DNA of 64,000 nt from CF-39 sp035651155 (GTDB lineage: Bacteria > Chloroflexota > Limnocylindria > P2-11E): positions 1-64,000 of the forward strand of contig DASRGG010000011.1 of NCBI GenBank assembly GCA_035651155.1, in the 5' to 3' direction. Shown in pieces: positions 32,666 through 41,640 of this stretch. Position 1 is the first letter of the stretch. Every line of letters starts with the position of its first letter. The notes under the pieces are model-generated. The model had not been told where the DNA came from. It saw nothing but the letters and a program-made list of their open reading frames with translations, and did not search any database. A program made the translations under genes and the position numbers.

Positions 32666-33997
32666 TCAGCGCCGGACGGACGTCACCGACGCGGCGATGT
32701 CGCGATTGATGTGCGCCCCGAGCGGCACCGCCGCCTCGCGGGCCTGGCCGCAGAGGTCCATCGCGATGCGGGCGTACACCACCGCCGCGTCGGTGAGGTC
32801 CTTGACCTTGAACGACTTCGTCGCGGCATGGCTCTCGGCGCGCGGCGCGTAGCTCACCGCCGGGATGCCGAGCTCGTTGAAGGCGTTCGTGTCGCGCCAC
32901 ATGCTCGTCACCGGCTCCCCCACGATCGCCGGCGGCGTCGGGAACGTCTGCGCGTGGCAGCGCCGGATCGTCTCGACGAGCCGCTCCGCGCCCTTCGCCT
33001 CGAAGCCGGGGCGATAGAGATAGAGCTCGACCTCGCCGGACACGCCGAGCGCGCGCAGCACCCCGCGGAGCTCGTCCCGGACGTCCATGGGATTCGCGCC
33101 GGGCAGGATGCGGGTATCGACGTAGAAGGAACAGACCTGCGGCGCGCTCGTGACGTTGAAGGGATACCCGCTCCGGATCGCGTTGACGCTCGCCTTGGGG
33201 ACGATCGTCCCCATCGCGCCGCGGTACGTGTTGCGCGTCTGGTAGTCGTACGCCCACTCCTCGAACTTCGCGATGACCGCGGCCGCGCGCACGATCGCGT
33301 TCGGCGCGTCGGCGAGCCCGGTCGGCCGCGGGAGGTAGGGCGTGTAGTAGCGCGGCCCGTCGCTGAACACGGTGACCTTGAAGTGCGCCTTCCCCGGCTC
33401 GATGCCGACGATGCCGAAGCCGGTGCCCTCGGCGACGAGCGCGTAGTCGGCGACGACGCCGTGCGTGACCATGAAGCGCACGCCGAGGTCCTTCGAGAGG
33501 TACAGCGGCCCCTGCCATTCCTCGATCGGCTCGCGCGAGATCTCGCCCGCGACGGCGCTCACGATGAGGTCGCCCTTGAGCGGGTAGCCGCTCTCGCGGA
33601 TGGCCTTCGCGGCGACGAGGAACGCCGCCATGGGCCCCTTGTCGTTCACCACGCCGTCGCCGTAGATACTGTCGCCCTCGACCCAGGCAGAGTGGTACAG
33701 TGGGTCCTTCGGGTCGCGCGCCGACCAGACGGCATCGGGACGGAGCGTCGTGTCGAGATGTGAGTTGTACACGAGGCTGTAGCCGCCGCCCGAGCCGGGG
33801 ATCCACGCGGCGACGTTGAAGCGCTCGGGGATGAGCGCGTACTTCTTCGGCGCGAAGCCGTTCGCGCCGAGCCAGTCGTACACGAACTGGCCCGCGGGGC
33901 CCTCGCTCCCCGTCGGGCTGTCGATGTTGCCCAGCGCGAGCGCGAGCTCGACGACCTCCTTCGGATCGATGCGGGCGAGGACATCGTCAATCCGCAT
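32666..33997 (-). CDS. M20-family zinc amidohydrolase/peptidase
   Basis: A 443-residue M20/ArgE/DapE-family enzyme, cleaving amide bonds of N-acyl or N-carbamoyl amino acids or small peptides. Ligand motifs include YNSHLDTT near 75-82, the bridging Asp in VVNDKGPMAA near 115, the catalytic Glu in AVAGEI near 147 and a C-terminal His in RAESHAATKS near 400. A dimerisation lid occupies the middle. ATG 33997 has GGAGGG 5 nt upstream and overlaps the MFS gene by 11 nt, so it is the last gene of the bicupin-AAA-MFS-M20 set. Carbamoyl-amino acid hydrolysis would connect it with the hydantoinase at 48.4 kb (inference). Confidence 0.88.
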   Translation of the reverse strand: MRIDDVLARIDPKEVVELALALGNIDSPTGSEGPAGQFVYDWLGANGFAPKKYALIPERFNVAAWIPGSGGGYSLVYNSHLDTTLRPDAVWSARDPKDPLYHSAWVEGDSIYGDGVVNDKGPMAAFLVAAKAIRESGYPLKGDLIVSAVAGEISREPIEEWQGPLYLSKDLGVRFMVTHGVVADYALVAEGTGFGIVGIEPGKAHFKVTVFSDGPRYYTPYLPRPTGLADAPNAIVRAAAVIAKFEEWAYDYQTRNTYRGAMGTIVPKASVNAIRSGYPFNVTSAPQVCSFYVDTRILPGANPMDVRDELRGVLRALGVSGEVELYLYRPGFEAKGAERLVETIRRCHAQTFPTPPAIVGEPVTSMWRDTNAFNELGIPAVSYAPRAESHAATKSFKVKDLTDAAVVYARIAMDLCGQAREAAVPLGAHINRDIAASVTSVRR

Positions 33998-35237
33998 GAG
34001 ACCCTCCCTCCGCGCCGACGAGCGCACCCGCGCCGGCCGGCGCACGATCGTCGACGCGTGCGGGAACGCCGGCGAACGCCGCGAGCGCGGCGCTGACGAG
34101 CAGCGCCGCCGCCAGCGCGATCGACGCCTGCGCGTTCGCGAGATCCATCACCGCCGCGAGGACGACGGGCCCGAGGAACGCGCCGAGATCCGAGGAGAAC
34201 CGGTAGCCCGCGAGCACCTTGGTGCGGTGCAGCGACGGCACGATCTCCGACAGCAGCGCGGTCTGGGAGCTCGAGAAGAAGTCCCCGAAGCCGATGAGGG
34301 CGCTGCAGAGGAGGAACGTGACGAGGTCGTGCGTCAGCAGGAACACGAGGTCGCCCGCGGCGATCGCGACGAGACCGCTCATGATCACCCGGCGGCGGCC
34401 GAGCCGGTCACCGATCATCCCGCCGGGGGTAGCGACCATGAGCCCGGTGATGGACATGAGCGCGATCGCCGTCGCGATCGACACGCCGCCGAGCCCGAGC
34501 GACGCGGCCGCGTACAGCGGGAGGACGGTATTGCGGAAGCCGTGGCGGTTGATCATGTTCGCGACGACGCCGTAGTTCACGGCGCCGAGCGCGATCCGCT
34601 GCTCGCGGCCGTGAAGGACGCGCTCGTCGCGCGCGCCGGCCCGGCCCGCGGCGGAGTCGCGCAGGCGGAGGCGCAGGAGGACGGGCACGAGGATGACGCC
34701 CGCGACGACCGCGAGCGCGACGGTGACCGCGAACGTCGCGCGCCAGCCGAAGGCGGCGCCCACGAATCCGCCGACGAGCGGGTAGAGCGCGATGCCGGTG
34801 TTGTTCGCGACGTGGAAGAGGCTCATCACCTTGCCGCGATTCGCCGTCGTCGCGCTCGCGCCGAGCGCGGCGAGCCCCACCGTCGTGACGAGCGCCACCG
34901 CGACGCCCGAGCCCAGCCGCGCGATCACGAGCATCGGCACGCTCGTGGCGTTGAGGCCGACGAGCGAGGCGATCACGAGCAGGGCGAGGCCGGCGAGCGT
35001 GACGCGCCGGTGTCCGAGCGCGTCGATCACGAAGCCGGCGGGCAGGTCGGTGACGAGGCGGGCGAGGCCGTACGAGCCCACGATCACGCCGGCCGTCGAG
35101 ATGCTCACGCCGAAGTCGCTCCGGATGTCGGGGAGGAGCGGGGTCATGATGTTCGTCGCCGCGATCACGAGGAAGACGGCGACGCCGACGAGGAACGACT
35201 CGCGCGGGATGCCGGAGCGGACGTGTTCCGCGCTCAC
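33987..35237 (-). CDS. MFS transporter
   Basis: A 416-residue major facilitator with about 12 membrane helices. The motif-A-like loop DALGHRRVTLAG near 69 and its C-terminal repeat GDRLGRRRVIMSG near 290 are clear. GTG 35237 overlaps the AAA+ gene stop (GTGA). It sits between the AAA+ ATPase and the M20 hydrolase, so it probably imports or exports the substrate of this catabolic set; direction is not predictable. Confidence 0.88.
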   Translation of the reverse strand: MSAEHVRSGIPRESFLVGVAVFLVIAATNIMTPLLPDIRSDFGVSISTAGVIVGSYGLARLVTDLPAGFVIDALGHRRVTLAGLALLVIASLVGLNATSVPMLVIARLGSGVAVALVTTVGLAALGASATTANRGKVMSLFHVANNTGIALYPLVGGFVGAAFGWRATFAVTVALAVVAGVILVPVLLRLRLRDSAAGRAGARDERVLHGREQRIALGAVNYGVVANMINRHGFRNTVLPLYAAASLGLGGVSIATAIALMSITGLMVATPGGMIGDRLGRRRVIMSGLVAIAAGDLVFLLTHDLVTFLLCSALIGFGDFFSSSQTALLSEIVPSLHRTKVLAGYRFSSDLGAFLGPVVLAAVMDLANAQASIALAAALLVSAALAAFAGVPARVDDRAPAGAGALVGAEGGSHAD

Positions 35238-36115
35238 GCGCGCGCTCCGTTCGTCTCGTCGCGCAGCGCGGCGGCGACGTCCTCGATCCGCAGCCGCTCG
35301 GGCGCGAGCGCGAGATCCCGCCGCGAGGCGATGGCGCGCAATGCGAGCTTCCGCACGCGCCGCGCGTCGAGACGCGCGGCCACGCACGCCTCGGCGAGCG
35401 CGCCCAGCGCGGGCTCGTCCGCCGTCTCCGATCCGACGACCTCGGCGATGGTGTCCGCGAGGATCCGCCTCACGCCGATCGCGTCGGGCAGGCCCATCTC
35501 CTCCACCAGATCGGCACGCGAGAGGAACGCCGCGTCGACGCCCGCGCGGTGATTCGTCGTGGCGATGAAGGTCACGTTCGGGCAACGCCGCGCGACCTCG
35601 TCGACGCCCTCGAGCACGGCGTCGGTCGCGCGATGCACGTCCACCGGATTCGTCTCGAGCGACGCGCCGCTCCGGCTGACGGCCATCGACTCGACCTCGT
35701 CGAGCAGGACGACCGTGGGCCGCCCGCGCGCGGCGAGATCGGGCAGCGTCCGTTCGAAGAGGCGCGCGACGCCGCGCTGGCTCTCGCCGAGCAGCTGGCT
35801 CGGGAACGCGTGCGCGTCGATCTCGACGAAGAGCAGGCCGCCCAGCTCCCGCGCGGCCTGATCGGCGAGCCCGCCCGCCAGCGTCGTCTTCCCCGTGCCC
35901 GGCGGCCCGGCGAGGACGACGAGACCGTGGATCGGAAGCCGCACCGCATCGAGACGGCCGCGATGGCTCAGCGAGAAGAGCGTGAAGTTGAGGAGGCGCT
36001 CCTTGAGCCCGTCGGGCGCCACGATGCGCGTCCAACGGCTCTCCCAGGCCGGATCCGGCAGCTCGACGAGCGACACGATGCCCTCGACCCCCGGAGGCAC
36101 CACAAGCGCCGGCAT
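35234..36115 (-). CDS. AAA+ ATPase of the TRIP13/Pch2 type
   Basis: A 293-residue AAA+ protein closest in pattern to Pch2/TRIP13. Walker A GPPGTGKT is at 70-77, Walker B VVLLDEVES at 135-143, sensor 1 TTN at 186-188, and the Pch2-like SRAD motif at 199-202, followed by the lid domain. The block FVEIDAHAFPSQLLGESQ near 96-113 also matches this family. TRIP13 unfolds HORMA-domain proteins in eukaryotes and in some bacterial defence systems, but no HORMA, nucleotidyltransferase or effector gene is nearby. It lies between a bicupin and an MFS gene in a catabolic operon, so a chaperone or remodelling role for a partner enzyme is more likely (inference). ATG 36115 is 2 bp from the bicupin stop. Confidence 0.85.
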   Translation of the reverse strand: MPALVVPPGVEGIVSLVELPDPAWESRWTRIVAPDGLKERLLNFTLFSLSHRGRLDAVRLPIHGLVVLAGPPGTGKTTLAGGLADQAARELGGLLFVEIDAHAFPSQLLGESQRGVARLFERTLPDLAARGRPTVVLLDEVESMAVSRSGASLETNPVDVHRATDAVLEGVDEVARRCPNVTFIATTNHRAGVDAAFLSRADLVEEMGLPDAIGVRRILADTIAEVVGSETADEPALGALAEACVAARLDARRVRKLALRAIASRRDLALAPERLRIEDVAAALRDETNGARA

Positions 36116-36117
36116 CA

Positions 36118-37164
36118 CTAGGCCTGCGGTCGTCCCTCGAAGTGATCGGGCCAGACGACGCCCGTGAGGTCGGGCGCGTCGAGCTCGGGCAGCTCCTCGA
36201 AGAGGTTCAGCGGATCGAGGAGGATGCGGATCATGTCGTAGAGAGCGTCGAAGTTGTGGACGCGGATGAGGCGCGCGGTCTTGTCCTTGGAGTCGTTGAA
36301 GTGCTGGTGCCACGCCCAATGGTCGACGACGATGAGGTCGCCCGCCTCCCACGGGTAGCTCTTGCCGTCTATCTCGCTGTGCCCCCGTCCGGACACGACG
36401 TACAGCCACGCCTCGCCGCCGTGGCGGTGGCGTGACTGGTACAGGCCGGGCGCGAGCTCGTGCATCACCGCGGAAAGGCCGGCGGTGTGATAGCCGATGG
36501 ACTTGTCGACGAGGAAGAGGCTGCGAGCGCCGCGCTTCGTGACGAGCCCGCGCACGTCGTCGAACCGCGTGATGAGCCGCGCGCTCTCCGTACCCGCGTA
36601 CTGCTGGGCCAGGCGCTGCGTGCGGCGCGCGTAGGGATCGTCGCCGGCGATCGGCTGGATCTGACGCGGCCGCGGCGCGAGCTTCTCGACCGGCGTATCG
36701 CCGCCGTCTTCGAGGAGCGCGACGCCGAACTGCTCGAGCATAGGCTGCACGCTCCAGGTGTGGAACACGGCCGGCGTGTCGCCCTCGTTGCCGTGGCGGT
36801 GCCACGCCCAGCTCGGCAGGTGCAGCGTGTCCCACGGCTTCCAGTCGACGCGCTGCCCGTCGATCTCGGTCCATCCGCGGCCGGACTCGATGAACTGGAT
36901 CGCGTCCCAGGAGTGGCGGTGGATGGTGGTCGTCGTGTGCGCCGGCACCTCGTGCACCGTCGCGTCCAGATTCTTCGTCGGACGATCGCCGTCCCAGCCC
37001 GCGAAGACGCCGCGGCGCATCCGGCGGCTGGGCACGTCGTGCATCACGACGTCCTTCCGCTTCAGGACGGTCTTGTGGTAGCCCTTCCACTCGTCGAGGA
37101 GCGACTCGCGACGCTTCTTCTGGATCTCGTAGTGCGTGACCTTCGTGGTCGTGACCGTCTTCAT
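36118..37164 (-). CDS. bicupin protein, gentisate-dioxygenase-like
   Basis: A 348-residue two-barrel cupin. Barrel 1 shows TIHRHSWDAIQFIESGRGWTEIDG near 80-103 and WAWHRHGN near 117-124; barrel 2 shows YQSRHRHGGEAWLYVVSGRG near 240-259 and WAWHQHFN near 275-282. Both barrels have the full set of His ligands, unlike the first bicupin at 24.8 kb. It is a likely metal-dependent dioxygenase or related enzyme. ATG 37164 overlaps the LLM gene stop (ATGA). The AAA+ gene follows directly. Confidence 0.82.
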   Translation of the reverse strand: MKTVTTTKVTHYEIQKKRRESLLDEWKGYHKTVLKRKDVVMHDVPSRRMRRGVFAGWDGDRPTKNLDATVHEVPAHTTTTIHRHSWDAIQFIESGRGWTEIDGQRVDWKPWDTLHLPSWAWHRHGNEGDTPAVFHTWSVQPMLEQFGVALLEDGGDTPVEKLAPRPRQIQPIAGDDPYARRTQRLAQQYAGTESARLITRFDDVRGLVTKRGARSLFLVDKSIGYHTAGLSAVMHELAPGLYQSRHRHGGEAWLYVVSGRGHSEIDGKSYPWEAGDLIVVDHWAWHQHFNDSKDKTARLIRVHNFDALYDMIRILLDPLNLFEELPELDAPDLTGVVWPDHFEGRPQA

Positions 37165-38162
37165 CGCGCGGCGGCACCCGCGGGCGCGGCCTGCACGCGC
37201 GGCAGGACTTCCTTCGCGAAGATCTCGATCTGCTGCAGGTAGTCCGGAAAGCGCATGCGGAAGTCGATCACCAGCAGGTCGCAGCCGAGCTCCTGGTACC
37301 GCCGGATCCCCCGGACGATGTCGTCGGGCGTGCCCGCGAGGATCGATCCGTCGAGCTCCTCGATCTTCGTGAACTCGCCGGACTTCGGCTTCACCCAGAA
37401 CTTCTGCGCGTTGGCGTTCTTGATGAGGCCCGGCACGTTCAGCCGCTCCACCGCCGACTGGGTCGTGTCGTCGATGCTCGTCACCGGCACCGCCCCGGTC
37501 ATGATCATCGGTTTGCCCTGCTCCGCGCACATCTCTCTGATCTTCTTCATGCGCTGCTGGTAGGTCGGGAAGGTGATGCGCCCCGGGAGCCAGCCCTCGC
37601 AGAAGTCGACGGCGAGCCGCGCCGCCGCCGGCGTGGCGCCGCCCCACCACACGGGGACCGGATGGACCGGCTGGGGCTTGAGGTCCACGTCCGTGAACTT
37701 GTAGCGGTCGCTGTCCCATTCGACGGACTCGCCCGACCAGAGCCGGCGCGCGATGAGCACCTGCTCCCTCATCATCTGCACGCGATCCTCGTCGGCCTGC
37801 CCGATCACCGCGAACTCGTGGTCGAACGTCCCGGCGCCGATCCCGAGGTCGAACTTCCGGCGCGTCATCCAGGACATCGACGCGACGCTGTAGGCCAGGT
37901 GGATGGGATGCCGGAACGGGATGATCGTCGCGGCGCCGAGCCCGATGCGCTCGGTCACACCCGCGAGATACGTCAGCGTGACGAACGGCTCGATGAAGGT
38001 CCGGTCGGTCCCCTCCATCCCGTGGGGGTGAAAGACGAGGTGGTCGCGCACCCACAGCGAGTCGAAGCCGTGGCGCTCCGCGAGGCGTGCTCCTTCGACG
38101 AGCAGGTCTTGGTCCGCCTCGAGCCCGAAGTGAGGGACGAGCACCCCGAAGCGAGTAGTCAT
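37161..38162 (-). CDS. LLM-class F420-dependent oxidoreductase
   Basis: A 333-residue luciferase-like TIM-barrel oxidoreductase. Characteristic blocks are SLWVRDHLVFHP near 36-47, RIGLGAATIIPFRHPIHLAYSVASMSWMTRRKFDLGIGAG near 70-110, and WSGESVEWDSDRYKF near 140. ATG 38162 has a GGAG ribosome site; the longer frame to 38192 does not. First gene of the LLM-bicupin-AAA-MFS-M20 operon, lying just downstream of a strong terminator-like hairpin. Confidence 0.88.
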   Translation of the reverse strand: MTTRFGVLVPHFGLEADQDLLVEGARLAERHGFDSLWVRDHLVFHPHGMEGTDRTFIEPFVTLTYLAGVTERIGLGAATIIPFRHPIHLAYSVASMSWMTRRKFDLGIGAGTFDHEFAVIGQADEDRVQMMREQVLIARRLWSGESVEWDSDRYKFTDVDLKPQPVHPVPVWWGGATPAAARLAVDFCEGWLPGRITFPTYQQRMKKIREMCAEQGKPMIMTGAVPVTSIDDTTQSAVERLNVPGLIKNANAQKFWVKPKSGEFTKIEELDGSILAGTPDDIVRGIRRYQELGCDLLVIDFRMRFPDYLQQIEIFAKEVLPRVQAAPAGAAAR

Positions 38163-38193
38163 CAACCGGTCTCCTTCTTCCGAACTAACCAAA

Positions 38194-38232
38194 CGGATGC
38201 CCCCGCAACGATGAACGTCGCGGGGGCATCCG
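38194..38232 (-). terminator. rho-independent terminator after the NMT1-type binding protein
   Basis: A perfect 13-bp stem, CGGATGCCCCCGC (38194-38206) with GCGGGGGCATCCG (38220-38232), encloses a 13-nt loop. On the minus strand it is followed by a T-rich run (TTTGGTTAGTT). It lies 20 nt beyond the stop of the binding-protein gene and separates it from the LLM operon. Confidence 0.85.
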
Positions 38233-38252
38233 TGGAATCTACGACGGTTCCA

Positions 38253-39347
38253 CTAGTTCGTCGGCGCGCCGATCTTCTTGTAGAAGCCGATATCTTGCAG
38301 CTTCTTGAGGAAGCTCAGGTCGTATGCCTTCGTCACGTCGACATCTTTCACCGCCGGGTTCACGGTCGCGAGCACGTCCCGCGGGGCAGCGAAGGCGTCC
38401 TGCGAGAAGCTCATGGAGCGTGAGCCGTATGCCTGGAAGCCCGTGACAAGGTTCGCCGCATCGTCCGGCTTCTTCTGCGAGAACTCCGCGAACTTCGCGG
38501 ATGCGTTCTTCGCGTCGGTCCACATCAGGTTCTGGGCCTCGAGCACGGATGCGACGACGACCAGCACCGTGTTCGGGTTCTTCTGCAGGAAGTCCGTCCG
38601 CGCCATGAGGCCGCTCCGGCCCCACTGAAGCGGCGACTTGGAGAGGTCGTAGAGCGCGTTGAATCCGGTGCTCGTGAGCGCCGGAACGTTGTCGAAGCCG
38701 ACGACCGCGCATGCGATAGAGCCGCCCTTCAGGGCCGCGACGCGCGTGCCCTCACCGCCGACCTCCTTGAGGACGACGTCCTTCGCCGTGAGGCCGATGC
38801 CCTTGAGCATCAACAGCGCCGATCCGTGCGAGGTCCCGCCGAACGTGCTGATCGCGAGGGTCTTGCCCTTCACGTCCGCGGGAGTCTTGATCTCCTTCTG
38901 GCAAACGAGCTCGTCGTTCAGGATCACGCTGTTCATCGACACGACCTTCAGCGGTGTGTCTGTGATGACGGAGTTGATGGCGGTCGACGCGCCGCCGACG
39001 AACATGTCGAGCTGGCCGGACACCACCGCCTGCAGCGCCTTCCCATCGCCCTCGAAGCCGATGATGGTCACGTCGGTGATCCCGTTCTTCTGGTAGATGC
39101 CCATCATGTCGGCGAGCTTCTCCGCGAACTGGACCGGTTCGCTCGGGGCGCTCAGCCCGATGCGGATCTTGGTCAGCTCCGGCTTGGGCAGCTGACCCGC
39201 CGCAGCGGCGGAGGCTGTCGCCTGCGTGCTGGCCGCGCTGGACGGGGCGGCTGAAGGCGTGGAGCCTCCCCCGCCACATGCCGCCGCGAGTAGACCGGCG
39301 GACGTCACCAGCGCGAGCAGCTTCGATCGGCTGAAGTGGTACGACAT
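38253..39347 (-). CDS. NMT1/TauA-type ABC substrate-binding lipoprotein
   Basis: A 364-residue lipoprotein. The signal peptide ends in lipobox LAAAC with Cys24, followed by a Gly/Ser/Ala/Thr-rich linker to about residue 55. The mature domain resembles NMT1/THI5-like or aliphatic-sulfonate/nitrate binding proteins: IRIGLSAPSEPVQFAEKLADMMGIYQKNGI near 62-90, GGASTAINSVIT near 118, and GKTLAISTFGGTSH near 160. ATG 39347 with GGAGG upstream. It is the only such binding protein in the window and could serve the SsuC-type permeases at 44.9-47.3 kb, which lack one (inference). Confidence 0.88.
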   Translation of the reverse strand: MSYHFSRSKLLALVTSAGLLAAACGGGGSTPSAAPSSAASTQATASAAAAGQLPKPELTKIRIGLSAPSEPVQFAEKLADMMGIYQKNGITDVTIIGFEGDGKALQAVVSGQLDMFVGGASTAINSVITDTPLKVVSMNSVILNDELVCQKEIKTPADVKGKTLAISTFGGTSHGSALLMLKGIGLTAKDVVLKEVGGEGTRVAALKGGSIACAVVGFDNVPALTSTGFNALYDLSKSPLQWGRSGLMARTDFLQKNPNTVLVVVASVLEAQNLMWTDAKNASAKFAEFSQKKPDDAANLVTGFQAYGSRSMSFSQDAFAAPRDVLATVNPAVKDVDVTKAYDLSFLKKLQDIGFYKKIGAPTN

Positions 39348-39422
39348 CGGCCTCTTCCTCCCACGTAGCGATGGGCCCTCTGGACCCGCGCGCGGAATGT
39401 AATCGTTCCGGCCCAGATCGTC

Positions 39423-39428
39423 TACAAT
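39423..39428 (+). promoter_or_regulatory. candidate -10 element of the alpha/beta hydrolase gene
   Basis: TACAAT (5 of 6 to consensus) lies 14 nt before ATG 39443, implying a leader of only a few bases. No clear -35 is seen. Confidence 0.4.
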
Positions 39429-39442
39429 TTGCGCCCGATCAG

Positions 39443-40309
39443 ATGCGCTCCATCCAGTCCGCCGGCGTGTCGAACGCACGTTCCCCAGCTGCGCTCGAGG
39501 CGAACGGCCACCGGATAGCCTACGAGCTCCGCGGGACCGGCGTCCCCCTCGTCCTCGTCGCCGGCACCGGCTATCCAGGCGCGACGTGGCCGCCAGAATT
39601 CGTGGCGCCGCTCGCCGAGCACCATGCCGTGCTCACGTTCGACCACCGCGGGACCGGCGCGACGCCGCCGTCGCCCGAGCGCTACTCCACACGGCTCTTC
39701 GCCGCCGACGCGCTCGCGCTCATGGACGGCCTCGGCCTCGAGCGCGCGCACGTGCTCGGCCACTCCATGGGCGGACGCGTCGCGCAGTGGATGGCGCTGG
39801 ATCGCCCCGACCGGGTCCGGAGCCTCGTCCTCGCGGCGACGGGTCCCGGCCAATTCCGGGACGACCGTCCCGTGACGCGCGGCATCCCCGTACACGCCGC
39901 GAAGGACCTCATCGAGCTGGGCTACGAGCGCTACATGCGCGATCACATCGCGGCGACGTTCTTCACACCCGAGTTCGCGAAGGCGCATCCCGATCGCGTC
40001 CGCTGGCTGCACGAGACGTTCTGGGCGCACCGTCCCGATCTCGAGAACTACCTGCGCCACGTGGTCGCACGACAGGAGCACCAGACCGCGGAGCGCATCG
40101 GCGAGATCCGGCTCCCGACCCTCGTGCTCATCGGCGACCGCGACACGGCCGCCATGGGGACCGGCGTGCACACCGAGCAATCCGACTTCCTCGTGAAGCA
40201 CCTGCCGGACGCGACGCTGCGCGTCATCCCGGGCGTCGCGCACGGCTACTTCTGGCAGGAGCCGCGACGGACCGCTGAGATCGTCCTGGACTGGACCGCC
40301 GCGCACTAG
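39443..40309 (+). CDS. alpha/beta hydrolase
   Basis: A 288-residue alpha/beta hydrolase. The nucleophile elbow is GHSMGG (Ser at about 104), the acid is probably the Asp in LIGDRDTAAMG near 230, and the His is in GVAHGYF near 268. An oxyanion VAGTGYPG precedes the first strand turn near 38. Family members include esterases, lactonases and haloperoxidase-like hydrolases such as 3-oxoadipate enol-lactonase, which it resembles in overall pattern; the substrate is not fixed by sequence. It stands alone, divergent from the NMT1-type lipoprotein and convergent with the P450. Confidence 0.87.
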   Translation: MRSIQSAGVSNARSPAALEANGHRIAYELRGTGVPLVLVAGTGYPGATWPPEFVAPLAEHHAVLTFDHRGTGATPPSPERYSTRLFAADALALMDGLGLERAHVLGHSMGGRVAQWMALDRPDRVRSLVLAATGPGQFRDDRPVTRGIPVHAAKDLIELGYERYMRDHIAATFFTPEFAKAHPDRVRWLHETFWAHRPDLENYLRHVVARQEHQTAERIGEIRLPTLVLIGDRDTAAMGTGVHTEQSDFLVKHLPDATLRVIPGVAHGYFWQEPRRTAEIVLDWTAAH

Positions 40310-40371
40310 GCTTGGTGACGGCACCGCAGGCGCGGCTCGGGTGACGGCGCGGCGTCCGCCGTGAGGAGCCG

Positions 40372-41640
40372 TTAGGAAGAGAGCGGTGCGGTGCGGCGCT
40401 CGAAGCGGACCGGGTAGTGCAGCCAGCGGGTGAAGCGCTCGGTCCGCAGATCGCGCTCGGGTGGCCGCTCGGGGTCGGGCCGCACGCCGCGGCGCGCGAC
40501 CGCCTGCACCTCGAGCGCGACGAGCCCGTACACGTGGTCCTCGTCGACCACGAAGCTCGAAGGGATCGGGAACCCGCCGCCGACCGAACGACCGGGACAC
40601 TGATGCGCGCCCGCGCCGAATGACAGCCCCCAGCGGGGGACGTGCGCGGGGACGGCACGATCGGGATCGAAGTCATCGGCCGTCGCGCCGAACACCTCGC
40701 GGTCGCGGTTGCCGCTCGCGAGGTCGAGCACCACCAGCGCATCCTTGGGGATGCGCCGGCCGGCGACCTCGGTGTCGGCCTCCGCACGCCGCTTCGCCTT
40801 CGGTGTCGTGGGGCGGAGCCGCAGCGTCTCCTGGACGACGCGCTGCGCGAACAGCGTGTCGAGCGCGACGCGCTCGAGGAGCCGGTCCGAGTGCGCCTGC
40901 GCGAACATGAGGTCGAGCGAATTCACCAGGGTCTGCGCACTGGTGTGCGTCCCGCCCTGGAGGTACGTCGCGACCTCGCGCACCACGCGGCCGTCGTCCG
41001 CGAGCCCGAGGGTCGCGTCGGCGCGGTGGAGCAGCAGGACGGTGAGGATGTCCTGCGGCAGCTCCGCCTCCGGCATCTCGCCGCGCCGAACGGAATCGAT
41101 GAGCGCGGCGCGGCGGTCCCACGCCGGACGGACGAAATCGCGCTCGAACTCGGCGTACGCCTCACGCACCAGCGACCGCACCGCATCGGGATCCCTGGCA
41201 TCGAGGATCGCGCTCCCCTGGGAGAAGGCATCGACGAGCCGCACGAGCGTGCGGAGCTGGTCGATCGAGCGCGCGTCGTGGTCGATGCCGGCGCGGCGGG
41301 CGGCGAGCACGACGGACAGCATCTCGCCGATCGGGAACAGGTCGACGCGGTCCGTCGTGATGACCGTGTCGAGCAGCTCGTTCATGACCTTGGGGAAGAG
41401 CTCGCGCTCGTACAGCCGCAGGACCTCGGCACGGAACCGCGTGTTCTCGATGCGCCGCCGCGCGCGGTGCGTCGCGCCATGCGCGATGCTCACGATCCCG
41501 TCGCGGATGTTCCCCTCGTGGTACGAGCGCTTGTCGAACGTTCGTGACAGATTCGCGTCGAAGAGCGCGGCGCGGATGTCCTCGTAGCGGTCGAACGTCA
41601 CGGTGGCGGTATAGGTCGTGAGCAGGCCGTCGTCGGTCAC
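40372..41640 (-). CDS. cytochrome P450
   Basis: A 422-residue soluble P450 monooxygenase. The heme-binding motif FGAGAHQCPGR (Cys near 342) is intact, the K-helix ETLR is near 264, and the I-helix oxygen-activation region reads GGTHTS near 229, close to the usual (A/G)GxxT. It lacks a membrane anchor, so it is a class I bacterial type. GTG 41640 overlaps the ferredoxin stop (GTGA), so the ferredoxin is almost certainly its electron donor. Substrate unknown. No ferredoxin reductase is in the window. Confidence 0.93.
   Translation of the reverse strand: MTDDGLLTTYTATVTFDRYEDIRAALFDANLSRTFDKRSYHEGNIRDGIVSIAHGATHRARRRIENTRFRAEVLRLYERELFPKVMNELLDTVITTDRVDLFPIGEMLSVVLAARRAGIDHDARSIDQLRTLVRLVDAFSQGSAILDARDPDAVRSLVREAYAEFERDFVRPAWDRRAALIDSVRRGEMPEAELPQDILTVLLLHRADATLGLADDGRVVREVATYLQGGTHTSAQTLVNSLDLMFAQAHSDRLLERVALDTLFAQRVVQETLRLRPTTPKAKRRAEADTEVAGRRIPKDALVVLDLASGNRDREVFGATADDFDPDRAVPAHVPRWGLSFGAGAHQCPGRSVGGGFPIPSSFVVDEDHVYGLVALEVQAVARRGVRPDPERPPERDLRTERFTRWLHYPVRFERRTAPLSS

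Noticed and set aside
35234..36115. TRIP13-like AAA+ gene as part of a CBASS defence system
   Set aside because: No HORMA, cyclase or effector gene lies within several kb, and its neighbours are metabolic.
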